Under the pieces are notes generated by a model. The model searched no databases. It had not been told where the DNA came from and worked only from the letters and a program-made list of their open reading frames with translations. Shown piece after piece: positions 1 through 8,743 of a DNA stretch of 64,000 nt. Numbering within the stretch: position 1 is the stretch's first letter; each line of letters opens with the position of its first letter. The stretch is from JBKBII01 sp046299415. GTDB taxonomy: Bacteria; Pseudomonadota; Gammaproteobacteria; Ectothiorhodospirales; Ectothiorhodospiraceae. The DNA lies in NCBI GenBank assembly GCA_046299415.1, contig JBKBII010000008.1, positions 1-64,000 on the forward strand, in the 5' to 3' direction. Both the position numbers and the translations under genes were made by a program.

Positions 1-304
1 GCACCACGCCGGTCGTATCGACGACACTCATCGACGAGACGTATTGCGTTGAATCGAAAGCCTCATCACAGTTCGACAGCCGCATCTGCGCGTCGTCGCG
101 ACCGACATTGTGCACGATCTCGCTCACGCAGGTTCGTGCTGAAGACGCCGCCAACACCAACTCCGCCACCTTGGCCCGATTGGTGTAATCCTGATAAACA
201 GGCAACGCAATCGCCGCCAGGATGCCGATGATCGCGATCACGATCATCAGCTCGATCAACGTAAAACCTCGCAGCGCGCCACGCCCTGCGCCGACATCCG
301 CCAA
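1..304 (-). CDS. Type IV major-pilin-like prepilin (3' part cut by window edge)
   Basis: The minus strand encodes a class III prepilin signal, R-G|FTLIELMIVIAIIGILAAIALPVYQDY, the cleavage site and hydrophobic helix of PilA/PilE pilins, followed by about 60 residues of pilin head including two cysteines before the window ends. It would be cleaved and N-methylated by the prepilin peptidase and polymerised into type IV pili. The start is unclear. No ATG lies near the cleavage site in frame; a TTG at 304 gives a 13-residue leader, and the frame stays open through three 15-bp repeats with ATG codons at 418 and 433. An ATG 8-9 codons upstream exists in another frame, so a start frameshift is also possible. 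Minor-pilin genes lie nearby on the same strand. Confidence 0.85.
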   Translation of the reverse strand, partial: MADVGAGRGALRGFTLIELMIVIAIIGILAAIALPVYQDYTNRAKVAELVLAASSARTCVSEIVHNVGRDDAQMRLSNCDEAFDSTQYVSSMSVVDTTGVV

Positions 305-405
305 GCCACGGTCAGCCGCCTGCGGCCCCAGCGACGCCAGACGATCCGCGCCAACCTTAACCGCCCGCTTTGCACCGGCGCGGCCCACGGCCCTCTCACC
401 CACGG

Positions 406-450
406 CCCTTGCGCCCATAGCCCTTGCGCCCATAGCCCTTGCGCCCACGG
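406..450. repeat. Three tandem 15-bp repeats upstream of the pilin
   Basis: Two perfect copies of cccttgcgcccatag and a third ending in cacgg follow each other; a weaker fourth lies at 391-405. In the pilin frame (minus strand) each copy reads M/V-G-A-R-A, so the repeat either belongs to an unusual pilin leader or to its untranslated leader. Confidence 0.85.
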
Positions 451-1766
451 ACGCAGGGCGCGCACCTCCGCCAACCACGCCAAACGTTGAATGATCCGCG
501 CCACGCCCGCTCGACCCGCCACGGCTTGAGAAAGCGTCAGCCACGCCCCGCCTAGCGCCCCGGTCAGCACCTCGCGCTCGATCGTCAGTGCTGCATTCAA
601 CGTGAATTTCATTGATCCGCTTGGTGAACGATTTCATCGTCGGGCTCCATTACGCATTGTGTCCATACACGGCCCGCAAGAGCCGATCGCCCCGCTTGGG
701 CCTGCGCAATCTCGCTGCATCACGGAGTCTGACCGGCGACCGCCTCACGATCGAGGGCCCGATCTGAGCGCACCCGCCGCGCCGCATCACCCGCGGCGAT
801 GCCTCACACGACGCTTCGAACCCGCGTACCGTTCTGATGTCACGCGCCGCGACAACGAACCGTAGAGATAAATCGAGCAACGAAATTGCTTTGCTCGGTG
901 GGTTAGCAAGGACTACGCCAGATGGCATTACGACCATCGATAGGGTGACCAAATTCGACATGCAGCGGCCGACCCGTCGCGTCAGGTGACCAAAATGGTC
1001 AGTCTAACTGACCATTTTGGTCACCCTCCCTCCCCTCGCCATACCGAAGCGCTCGACAAGGCGTCACCGCCCCGCGCAACCGTTCGACCCACCGACATGG
1101 ATCGAGAGCAGCCCGCAGGACCGCTCGCGAGGGCACGCAGTCGGCCCACGTTTAAGCCCGCGCATCGAGGTCCCCGCATCGAGGTTCGCGTACCCGTTCA
1201 CGCAGGTTTTAGCCACGCGCCCACCACTCACACTCGACACCGGCCCGGACGCTTTCAGTAGGGTTTGCGTCGGGCGAGGTTGGTGTCCGTAGGATTAACG
1301 TCAGAGGGATTCGCGCCAGTCGGATTGGCGTCGGCATGGGCGAGCGACGGCTTCGCGCCGGGTCATAGCAGCCAGCGCCGGACCGGCATCGGAGCGATCC
1401 CATCGGCCCACACGATCGCCCAACGCCAGAGCGACCCGGCAGGGGCAAGCGCACGACGACAGCACGCCACGCGCAAGGCCGCCATCCGGCCGCCACGGCG
1501 ACTGCGCCACGCCCATCGCGAATAGGCGCGTCAAATCACACCTGCGAGAGACATCGGGGAGACGAACCAGGCCAGCGCCGCGAACGACGCGCCGGCAAGC
1601 GCATCGCGTCGATTCGCGGGCGGCAAAGCACCCGGACGGGCCCATCATCCCACGCACTGACGGGGTTCTACCGCGGCGGCCGATCCCCACCACCGTCCAA
1701 GGGCAGGCACCCGACTGGCGGGCGTCGACAAACGACGCGCCGCGGAAAAACCGCGCCCGTCGAGCT
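451..1766. other. Gene-free spacer of about 1.3 kb
   Basis: No open frame here looks like a known protein on either strand. The only clear structure is the long inverted repeat at 985-1025 with a partial third copy at 944-953. The rest is GC-rich sequence with many short near-repeats. Confidence 0.6.
985..1025. promoter_or_regulatory. Nested palindrome, probable operator pair
   Basis: GGTGACCAAAATGGTCAGT is followed by CTA and then its exact reverse complement, a perfect 19-bp inverted repeat with a 3-nt loop. Each arm is itself a palindrome, TGACCA-AAA-TGGTCA. The decamer ggtgaccaaa recurs at 944-953, 41 bp before the left arm. Repeated short dyads of this kind are typical of dimeric repressor sites (TetR/GntR size). 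No T-run follows, so a terminator is unlikely. No regulator gene is adjacent and the target gene is unknown. Confidence 0.6.
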
Positions 1767-3089
1767 CTACAGGCAAAGGTCCGCGCTCGGAAGCAAGCCC
1801 TTGACGTCGAACAACACATGCTGGGCAGCGCCAAAGCGCCGAATCGCGACCTCGCCCATCTCGGCGTACTGGCGATGGGCGACGGCCAGAACGATCCCGG
1901 CATAAGCGCCCGCTTCAGGCTCGTCGATCAATTGCAGACCGTAGGCCTCGACGCAGGACTCCGCATCCACCCAAGGGTCATGCACGTCGACCACAAAACC
2001 GAAGGATTTCAGCTCTTCAATCACGTCGATCACGCGCGTGTTGCGCAGGTCGGGGCAGTTTTCCTTGAACGTGATCCCCAAGACCAACACGCGTCCGCCA
2101 TGACAGGCCACGCCACGGGCCAGCATGGCTTTCACCAGACGCGACGCGACAAACGCCCCCATGCCATCGTTGGTCCGCCGCCCGGCAAGGATCATCTCGG
2201 GGTGAAAGCCGAGCGCCTGCGCCTTATGCGTCAGGTAGTACGGATCCACGCCAATGCAGTGCCCCCCCACCAGCCCCGGCCTGAACGGCAAAAAATTCCA
2301 CTTGGTGCCCGCGGCGGCCAACACGGCCCGAGTATCGATCGACATCCGCGCAAACAGCATCGCCAACTCGTTGATCAGCGCGATGTTCACATCGCGCTGG
2401 GTGTTCTCGATGACCTTAGCCGCTTCAGCCACGCGAATGCTCGCGGCCCGATGCGTGCCGGCGGTAATCACCCTCGCGTACAGTTCATCGACGAACGCCG
2501 CTGTCTCCGGCGTCGATCCGGATGTCACCTTCGCGATCGTCGTCACGCGATGCTCGTGATCGCCGGGATTGATTCGCTCCGGACTGTAGCCACAAAAAAA
2601 GTCCACGTTGAACCGCAGCCCGCTCTCGCGCTCCAGCACCGGTACGCAGTCCTCCTCGGTACAGCCCGGATACACGGTCGACTCATAAATCACCACGTCG
2701 CCGCGCTTCAACGCGCGGCCCACCGTTGCGCTGGCCGCGAGCAACGGCCCGAGATCGGGCCGACGATTGGAGTCGATCGGCGTCGGCACCGTCACGATAA
2801 AAACATCACAAGTCCGCAGCTCGTCACGCTGATCGGTTACGCTCAGGCGAGTGGCCGCCCGCAGTTCGGCGTCCGCCACCTCGAGCGTGCGGTCGTGGCC
2901 CGCGCGTAACTCACCGACACGTCGGCTGTCGATATCAAAGCCCAACACCTCGTAGTGTGCGGCAAAGGCCACCGCCAGAGGCAAGCCGACATAACCAAGC
3001 CCGATCACCGCGACTCGCGTCGAATCAGGTTTTTCAAACGCGTCCGACTCCTGAGACGGCTCCGCGATAAACGCTGGTACTGGGCCCAT
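1767..3089 (-). CDS. tviB: UDP-N-acetylhexosamine 6-dehydrogenase, WbpO/TviB type
   Basis: A nucleotide-sugar dehydrogenase of 440 residues that oxidises the C6 hydroxyl of a UDP-sugar to the uronate with two NAD+, supplying acidic sugars for surface polysaccharide. The N-terminal Rossmann motif VIGLGYVGLPLA is at about residues 28-39, the YESTVYPGCTE segment follows, and the catalytic cysteine lies in GGHCIGVDPYYL (Cys278). The K-V-I-E-N-T-Q-R-D segment matches the TviB/WbpO branch more than plain UDP-glucose dehydrogenase. The start at 3089 is preferred because GGAGA lies 9 nt upstream; a longer frame to 3203 adds a non-conserved tail. No glycosyltransferase or epimerase flanks it, so it stands alone between pilin genes. 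The exact substrate cannot be fixed from sequence. Confidence 0.9.
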   Translation of the reverse strand: MGPVPAFIAEPSQESDAFEKPDSTRVAVIGLGYVGLPLAVAFAAHYEVLGFDIDSRRVGELRAGHDRTLEVADAELRAATRLSVTDQRDELRTCDVFIVTVPTPIDSNRRPDLGPLLAASATVGRALKRGDVVIYESTVYPGCTEEDCVPVLERESGLRFNVDFFCGYSPERINPGDHEHRVTTIAKVTSGSTPETAAFVDELYARVITAGTHRAASIRVAEAAKVIENTQRDVNIALINELAMLFARMSIDTRAVLAAAGTKWNFLPFRPGLVGGHCIGVDPYYLTHKAQALGFHPEMILAGRRTNDGMGAFVASRLVKAMLARGVACHGGRVLVLGITFKENCPDLRNTRVIDVIEELKSFGFVVDVHDPWVDAESCVEAYGLQLIDEPEAGAYAGIVLAVAHRQYAEMGEVAIRRFGAAQHVLFDVKGLLPSADLCL

Positions 3090-3612
3090 AGCCAACGATC
3101 TCCACTCGAACGAAATCAGCGCATGGGCGCGACCTTGCGACCCATAAAAACGACAAGCGGCCAGACAACCGACGGCCGCCCGCACAAACCTGTGTGCCGC
3201 CAATCAACGCAGACGGACAGACCGGGCGAATCATCGTGCGCACGAGCGACACGCAGCGACCCTGCTGGAAGCTTGGTGCTGGCGGCTGGAGGCTCGAGCC
3301 GACGATCGAGTCGCTCCAGCCACGGCGCTCGATCGGCGACGGCGTGGACAAACCACGGGGCGAACCCTCAACGCATGGTCCAACGGCACGCACCGCCAGC
3401 CCTGCCCCCCAACGTCGCCCATCAACGCTGGCCGGCACTATGCAGCACCGTGGGCCAGAAGTGTGGAGCAGCACCGTGGGCCACCGGCATGGATCTGGGG
3501 CATGAACGTCATATCACGCCGAATGGCGCGGCGTACGGCACGGCCAACGTTCCACCACGGGCCAACAACCGGCGAAAGACCCACAAGCGATCAACCCACC
3601 AACGACAAGTGA
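3090..3612. other. Gene-free spacer between pilW and tviB
   Basis: No credible gene. A 16-bp direct repeat, gcagcaccgtgggcca, occurs at 3442-3457 and 3468-3483. In related minor-pilin operons pilX and pilY1 follow pilW; neither is present here. Confidence 0.6.
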
Positions 3613-4440
3613 TCAGCCACCGCTCACGATTCGATTGCGCAGGGCCGCAAAAAACTGCGTTTGCAGTCGCGCCTCGCCGTCCATCACCAAAGTCACAATC
3701 AGCGCACGCTCATCCGCGGCCGCCGGAACAGCAAAACTCGACGCCGCATCATCGAGCCCAACGACGAATGACTCCCCACCACAAAACAGTCTGCCGTCGT
3801 TGATCGACAAGACGATCGTCCGATCTCCGTCGGGCGCCAGCGCCTGATCGCAGCCTGCGATCTCGTTTTCAAAGTCGGCGAGCCGCGCGGTCAGCGTCAG
3901 CGTTTTACCGTCGTTGTCCACGCTGGCCTCATCAGCAATGCGGGCCATGCGCGAAATGCTGTGATGGGCAAAGCGGAACGCTTCCTGGGCCGCATCCAGC
4001 TCGACCTTTTGCACATAGGCGTTTTGATTCGCGGCAAAGACCGTCACCACGCCTACGAGCAGCAACAGGCTGATCGCCACCGCGACCAGCAACTCCACCA
4101 AGGAAAAACCCGACGCCTTGTCCGCTCGCAAAGCCCGCGCCGGTGTCGGCCCTCGACGATGTGCGCGATTCGCTCCATGAATCGCTCCATGAACCAGTCG
4201 CGTGCAGGATTCGCGGCGCCAGCCAAAGCCCCCCTGCAACGCGGCATGATGGCTTGGCGCGCCAAGCCGCCGTTGCCCACAGCGCAGATGATGCCGCGCC
4301 AGCGCCGCATCCGATACCAAAGGTGCGTCGACAAACCCCGTCATGGCACCGCCAAGATCACGACGGGCCATCGTAAACCCAACAGAAACACGAGCCGAAC
4401 GACAAGACCGCGGCTCTGTGCATCGATGCGCGTCCATCAT
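3613..4440 (-). CDS. pilW: Minor prepilin, PilW family
   Basis: Contains the prepilin signal K-A-S-G|FSLVELLVAVAISLLLL with the hydrophobic helix, then a 164-residue mature part that is short for PilW. It likely helps prime type IV pilus assembly in the inner membrane. An ATG at 4440 overlaps the pilV stop as ATGA, suggesting translational coupling, but this gives a 111-residue leader before the cleavage site, far beyond the usual 5-30. A TTG at 4131 would give a normal 8-residue leader (M-R-A-D-K-A-S-G) but has no clear ribosome binding site. The upstream part is rich in Arg, His and Ala and unlike any domain I know. Position in fimT-pilV-pilW order supports the family call. Confidence 0.8.
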   Translation of the reverse strand: MMDAHRCTEPRSCRSARVSVGFTMARRDLGGAMTGFVDAPLVSDAALARHHLRCGQRRLGAPSHHAALQGGFGWRRESCTRLVHGAIHGANRAHRRGPTPARALRADKASGFSLVELLVAVAISLLLLVGVVTVFAANQNAYVQKVELDAAQEAFRFAHHSISRMARIADEASVDNDGKTLTLTARLADFENEIAGCDQALAPDGDRTIVLSINDGRLFCGGESFVVGLDDAASSFAVPAAADERALIVTLVMDGEARLQTQFFAALRNRIVSGG

Positions 4441-5321
4441 GTCTCGCACCCCTTGAGTTGATCGACCGCCGGCAGGCGAATGTCGTACTCCACCCGACGC
4501 GCGGCATCGTCACCGAGGCGGTCGTCGATCCACGCCACAATTACGGTGTACGCGCGCCCTCCATTCGCTTGAATCGTTGAGGCGCTCGCATCCCAGCCCG
4601 GAATGGCGTTGGCCCCTGCGCTCCAGTGCGACTGCCAATCCGCCCGGACGGCGTTCGCAGGATCCGCCTCACAGGCGTTGACCCACAGGCGCTCGACACC
4701 ATCGGCGGCGGCAATCGAGCCCAGCGAGTGCAAAAACGCCGCGTGGCTGGTTCGCAACGAAGTCTGCTGCGTATACGCGATCGCCAACAATCCAACGGAA
4801 AACACCAGAACCGCGATCAAGACCTCGATCAGCGCAAAGCCACAGACCTGATCGGATGCAAAACGCGTCGACCTCGCCGCGCTTCGCCTGAGCGCGCCGC
4901 CGGCCGAGGACGCGCGACGCGACAACGCATCGCGCCCATCACCGCGCAGCGACTGCAACGATAAAGCCTGTTGATCCGAACCGTGAACGGCATTCAGGCG
5001 ACCTAAACCCGTCACCGCCGACCGCGAGCGAAAGTGAGTCCACCACAGAAGACTCTGCGCACCGCGTCGCGACGCATCGCGATCGAGCCCCGGTGTGGAC
5101 TGGCGCTGAAACTCGCCCGATCTCATCACCGCCTGCGAGTTCACCGCCTTGACCGCGCGATCCACTTTGGCCGCCGAATCGGATCGCCACAGGCCCACGG
5201 TGATGTCCATCGCGGCGTCGGCACCGACGGCGATCGCGTCGTCTCGAGCCGTCCCCGCCTGGCCGCCCCCTCGTTGCACCAACCCGCGGTCAGACGGCGG
5301 AGTCAACTTCATATCGTTCAT
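4437..5321 (-). CDS. pilV: Minor prepilin, PilV family
   Basis: The prepilin site is V-C-G|FALIEVLIAVLVFSVGLLAIAYTQQ, typical of PilV (FALIEVLIA). The mature part is about 133 residues, with a pair of cysteines (N-A-C near the middle and K-G-C at the end). The ATG at 5321 lies 4 nt after the fimT stop but produces a 161-residue leader. The nearest alternative is a TTG at 4925 (29-residue leader); no start codon exists closer. The upstream stretch keeps an open frame for about 480 nt and its first half has a high GC3, as in coding sequence, so a real extended precursor cannot be excluded. Sits between fimT and pilW on the same strand. Confidence 0.8.
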   Translation of the reverse strand: MNDMKLTPPSDRGLVQRGGGQAGTARDDAIAVGADAAMDITVGLWRSDSAAKVDRAVKAVNSQAVMRSGEFQRQSTPGLDRDASRRGAQSLLWWTHFRSRSAVTGLGRLNAVHGSDQQALSLQSLRGDGRDALSRRASSAGGALRRSAARSTRFASDQVCGFALIEVLIAVLVFSVGLLAIAYTQQTSLRTSHAAFLHSLGSIAAADGVERLWVNACEADPANAVRADWQSHWSAGANAIPGWDASASTIQANGGRAYTVIVAWIDDRLGDDAARRVEYDIRLPAVDQLKGCET

Positions 5322-5325
5322 CGAA

Positions 5326-5805
5326 TCAGCAACCTCCCACGGTCGTGGCTGCTGCGCCCGAGCGCTCGAGTCGAACGCAGCGCTCGCTGGAGCCCGCCAC
5401 CACCTCAAACGTCCCGGCCATCGACAATCCAAGCGCGTCAAACGATCGCGTCACAACCGTCGACGAGATTTCAGCACGCGTCGATGGCACGCCAACGCGT
5501 AGGAGATCGCCGCTATCGGTCGCGTAGACCACCCAACCGCGCGTCCAGTCGTCATCACCCCCGCAATCGGTGGCATCGCTCCAAGCGTTGGCATCGACCG
5601 CCGAGCAAACCGCCACCGACCCGCCGCGCCGCACCGCCTCGCCGCGAGCGAATGCAAAATCCGCCACCAAGGTATTGGCCGTCGCTCTTGCGGCATTGCG
5701 ATCGAGTATCGGTCCCAGGTTGGGAGCGACCAGCACGACCAAAACTCCGAGTACGACGAGCACAATCAGCAATTCAACCAGCGTAAACCCCAACGCTCGG
5801 CGCAC
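5326..5805 (-). CDS. fimT: Minor prepilin, FimT/GspH family
   Basis: A 159-residue minor pilin precursor. GTG at 5805 is preceded by gggagg with 6-nt spacing and gives the leader M-R-R-A-L-G before the cleavage site, then FTLVELLIVLVVLGVLVVLVAPNLG. This is a textbook class III leader and the best supported start of the pilin genes here. The body has the GspH/FimT pattern, with RNAARATANTLVADFAFARGEAVRRG after the helix, a central pair of cysteines and a C-terminal one (VGGC). It probably acts with PilV and PilW as a priming complex at the pilus tip. First gene of fimT-pilV-pilW. Confidence 0.88.
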   Translation of the reverse strand: MRRALGFTLVELLIVLVVLGVLVVLVAPNLGPILDRNAARATANTLVADFAFARGEAVRRGGSVAVCSAVDANAWSDATDCGGDDDWTRGWVVYATDSGDLLRVGVPSTRAEISSTVVTRSFDALGLSMAGTFEVVAGSSERCVRLERSGAAATTVGGC

Positions 5806-6876
5806 ACTGGCCCTCCCGACCATCGACGCTGTCATGCCGGTTGGTGCAGGCACCATAGAGCGAGCCTCAGGGATCGTGGAATGAGCCATAGTGTGCCATC
5901 GCCTCTGTCTGGCTTCGGCTGACGCCGGTTCCCGGTCATTGTGGCGGCCTCCGAAGCCCATCGGGCGACGGGGCAACGACGACCATTCACCGCGAGCAGG
6001 TCATGCGCGTGCCGCGATCATAACCTCGAACGCCCGGCCCTCGCGCGGCCCGCCGCCAACGGTATGGGGCGGAGTAGCACAAAACATGCCCGTTTAACCC
6101 GGCCCGTACGGACGACGCCACGATACAACAGATAACCGACCGCCAGCCCCACACGCTCGAACCGACGACGCGGACCAATTTTCGCAAGCCAATTGCTACC
6201 AACTGACTGCCGCGGATTGCGTTCTCGGCCCTCAGGCCCATGCCTAACGACTTTTTGGTGCCGTCACGCCCGCTTCCCGCTGGGCCGGTCGTGAGGCCAT
6301 CTGCAGTCGAGCCAATCTCAAAGAATTCACCGGCGAGCGTCGCCTGGCGGCCAGCCGACGTCGAGCGCATCACGGTGCCAGACCCGAACGAGCGTCAAAA
6401 CACCCCGCGGGCCAGCACGAGGTCGAGGATAAATCTCGAACGTCATTGCTGACCTTTTGCCCCAGCTTGCGACGCGCCGTGTCGGCCATTCGTTTAATCT
6501 CTAGTCCCCTGCACAACCAATGACGACAGGGGTCCGCCCCGGCGAAAAGTCGCTCGCAGCGATACGCGTCCATGCCGGCGATCGTCGCTACCCCTTGCCG
6601 AGAGGCAAAACGCAACACATTATCCGAGGGGACGCAAAACCCGAACGTTGCATCCGTTTTCGAGCCCGACACGGGCCCCAACACCGAGCCCAACTCAAAC
6701 GGCTGGCGCGAGTCCCAGCGACTGGATCCACCGCACAGGTCGCAGAGACCCTCAGGCCATACTTCGGTCGTGGTTTCGCCTCGAGGCACCGACGACCGCC
6801 GGCACCACGAATGCCGACGGCCCTTAGCGCGGTACAGACGCTCGCGAACCCGTCCATCCAGAAACGCCTGCCAAGC
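5806..6876. other. Spacer of about 1.1 kb with two coupled doubtful frames
   Basis: No gene I recognise. On the minus strand two open frames, 6370-6789 (139 codons, GTG start) and 5987-6370 (127 codons, ATG start), overlap as TGATG at 6372-6368, the same coupling seen between infB and rbfA. The first has raised GC3 and a C-x-x-C near its start; neither has a good ribosome binding site or a known motif. Confidence 0.4.
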
Positions 6877-7488
6877 TCAACCCAGTGTGCGCAGAACCTG
6901 CCTGACGGCGTCGCGCACACGAGGGAAGTGCCCCTCGATCACAACGTTCGCGACTTCTGCGTACAACGGATCGCGCAAAGCAAAAAGCTCGGCCAGGCGC
7001 GCTTTGGGGTCCGCGGTGTTGAGCAATGGACGACGCTTGTTCTTACGAGTCCGCCTGAACGATTCCTCGGGCAGCACCCGCAGGTACACCACCATGGCGT
7101 CCCTGAGTCGTGCGCGATTCTCCGCGCGCATCACGACACCGCCTCCGGTCGCCAAAACGATGCCCGGTCTTCCGATCATTTCAGCCAGCAGCGCCGCTTC
7201 GCGATCGCGAAAACCTTGCTCACCCTCGAACTCGAATATCGTTGGGATATCGACGCCCGTGCGCCGTTCGATCTCGTGATCGGTATCGAAAAACGGCCGT
7301 TTCAACGCCCGCGCCAAACCGCGCCCGATCGAACTCTTGCCCGCGCCCATAGGCCCGACCAACACAATCGCGGCATCGTCGGGCCGCGACGACGCGGTAT
7401 CTTGGCAGTTCGGCGCCATCGCTCCGACTCGCACGATCGCAGCATCATCGACTCGCGAAGCGGCCGCATCACGTTCAGCCGAAGTCAT
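6877..7488 (-). CDS. aroK: Shikimate kinase
   Basis: Phosphorylates shikimate to shikimate 3-phosphate with ATP in chorismate synthesis, in the cytosol. The P-loop GPMGAGKSSIGR, the shikimate-binding D-T-D and R-D-R-E regions, GGGVV and the LID segment RKNKRRPLL are all present. An unusual feature is a 69-bp in-frame duplication of the gene start. Residues 1-23 (M-T-S-A...S-R-V-D-D-A-A-I-V-R-V-G-A) repeat as residues 24-46 (M-A-P...S-R-P-D-D-A-A-I-V-L-V-G-P) just before the P-loop. Either methionine (7488 or 7419) could be the start; both follow a GC-rich leader ending in gcg. In related bacteria aroB follows directly; here aroB is 23 kb away. Confidence 0.93.
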   Translation of the reverse strand: MTSAERDAAASRVDDAAIVRVGAMAPNCQDTASSRPDDAAIVLVGPMGAGKSSIGRGLARALKRPFFDTDHEIERRTGVDIPTIFEFEGEQGFRDREAALLAEMIGRPGIVLATGGGVVMRAENRARLRDAMVVYLRVLPEESFRRTRKNKRRPLLNTADPKARLAELFALRDPLYAEVANVVIEGHFPRVRDAVRQVLRTLG

Positions 7489-8743
7489 CGCTGCGGCCCC
7501 AACAAAGCATCTGCAATCGCCATCGGCTGAATCCCGCCGCCCATCCAAAATTCGGAACGCCATCGTTGCGGCGTCCCGCTTATGCGCCCAAGCGGCAAGA
7601 GGACGCCATCGACCGCCTGCCTATCGCCTCGCACCGACCATCCCTGCAACCAGCTGCGCACGAACCCGTTCGACGGCACAGCAAGGTCGCGAACATGCAC
7701 CGGCACTGGCGCCTGCACAGGGCGACCCCCGCGTTTGGCGCCAACACCGCCCGAACGATTGCAAGCCTCGACACGGCCCCATCGACCGACGACCCAATCC
7801 CGAAACCACCGCCGCCCGGCCCGCGTGCGGTGAGGCGAGATCACAACCATCCGACTCGGCTCTCGGACAGGTCGTTTTGAGCCACGTCAACTTGGGCCCC
7901 CTTAGAAACAAACGACATCGACCACCCGCGGCAGCTCATCAGGGTTTGCACCTACACATTGTCTCGCGAAAACGTGCTGGCGCGTAGGTCCGGACAATCG
8001 CCGCGTCCCGCGTCGAGACAACGACTCCGTAGCATTCCAGCTTTGGGGACACTCAGGCGCCGTGCTAAGCGCGACCCGGCACACCTAAAACACCCCAACC
8101 GACACACGGCCCATCGCTTGAATCGCGCCAACAGCGCGCGCACGGTTCGCGCACTCGTATCGATCCGGCCCCTGCCGCCTTGGCCCTTCGATCCCGGCCC
8201 TTCTGATCCCGGCTTGGGCCATCCAACACCGGCGGGAAAACCGCTCGCCGTGTGAGCACATCGCCGCTCACCAGCACCCGCTGGCTAGCGCCAAAAACAC
8301 GCAAAAACTCCAAGCATCAACCGCCGGTGCAGACTCCGCTCCAAAAAACAAAGCGCCCGAGGGCGCTTTGTTCAACGTTGGCCAATCTACCGGACCTGAG
8401 CCAGCGAGGTTTCGGTCCATGATTGAGTCGACCCAGAATGTTTCGGGTCAATCAAGCCAACTCGGGACCCCGGCCCTTTCGCCGCTTTCATCGCCGATTG
8501 ATGCGAACGCTCGAATCGAGCCTCGCATCTTGCCTCGAAGTCTCAACTCGAGAAGGCCAAAGGAAGGCCATCTCAGGGAATCCGTCCGTAATGACTCGCC
8601 TCCGGCTCGCCTGATCGGTAAGCCGGAAAACCGACCCACCAGAACGCCGACGCAACGCGCAACGAAGTCGTGCAACGCGCGACGATCCGACGGCCACCGA
8701 CGAGGTCCGTAGTCGGTGGCCGGCCCCAAGTGAGAGTCAATCA
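7489..8743. other. Spacer of about 1.25 kb between aroK and the lipoprotein gene
   Basis: Nothing recognisable apart from the terminator at 8343-8372. A minus-strand frame ending at 7485 overlaps the aroK ATG as ATGA but its composition (Arg/Trp/Gly-rich) is not convincing. Confidence 0.55.
8343..8372 (-). terminator. Rho-independent terminator
   Basis: On the minus strand aacaaagcgccc pairs with gggcgctttgtt (12 bp, 2-nt gap) and is followed by six T. It lies about 370 nt after the lipoprotein gene and can end the pil/lipoprotein transcript. Confidence 0.85.

Noticed and set aside
256..612. 118-codon minus-strand frame over the pilin start
   Set aside because: It reads the pilin leader DNA in another frame and stops inside the F-T-L-I-E motif; useful only as evidence for a possible start frameshift.
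1818..2909. Long plus-strand frame of 363 codons
   Set aside because: It is the antisense shadow of the nucleotide-sugar dehydrogenase, which has a full set of family motifs on the minus strand.
7485..7850. Minus-strand frame overlapping the aroK ATG as ATGA
   Set aside because: Arg/Trp/Gly-rich, no motif, and part of the overlapped start region is the aroK duplication, so the overlap is likely accidental.
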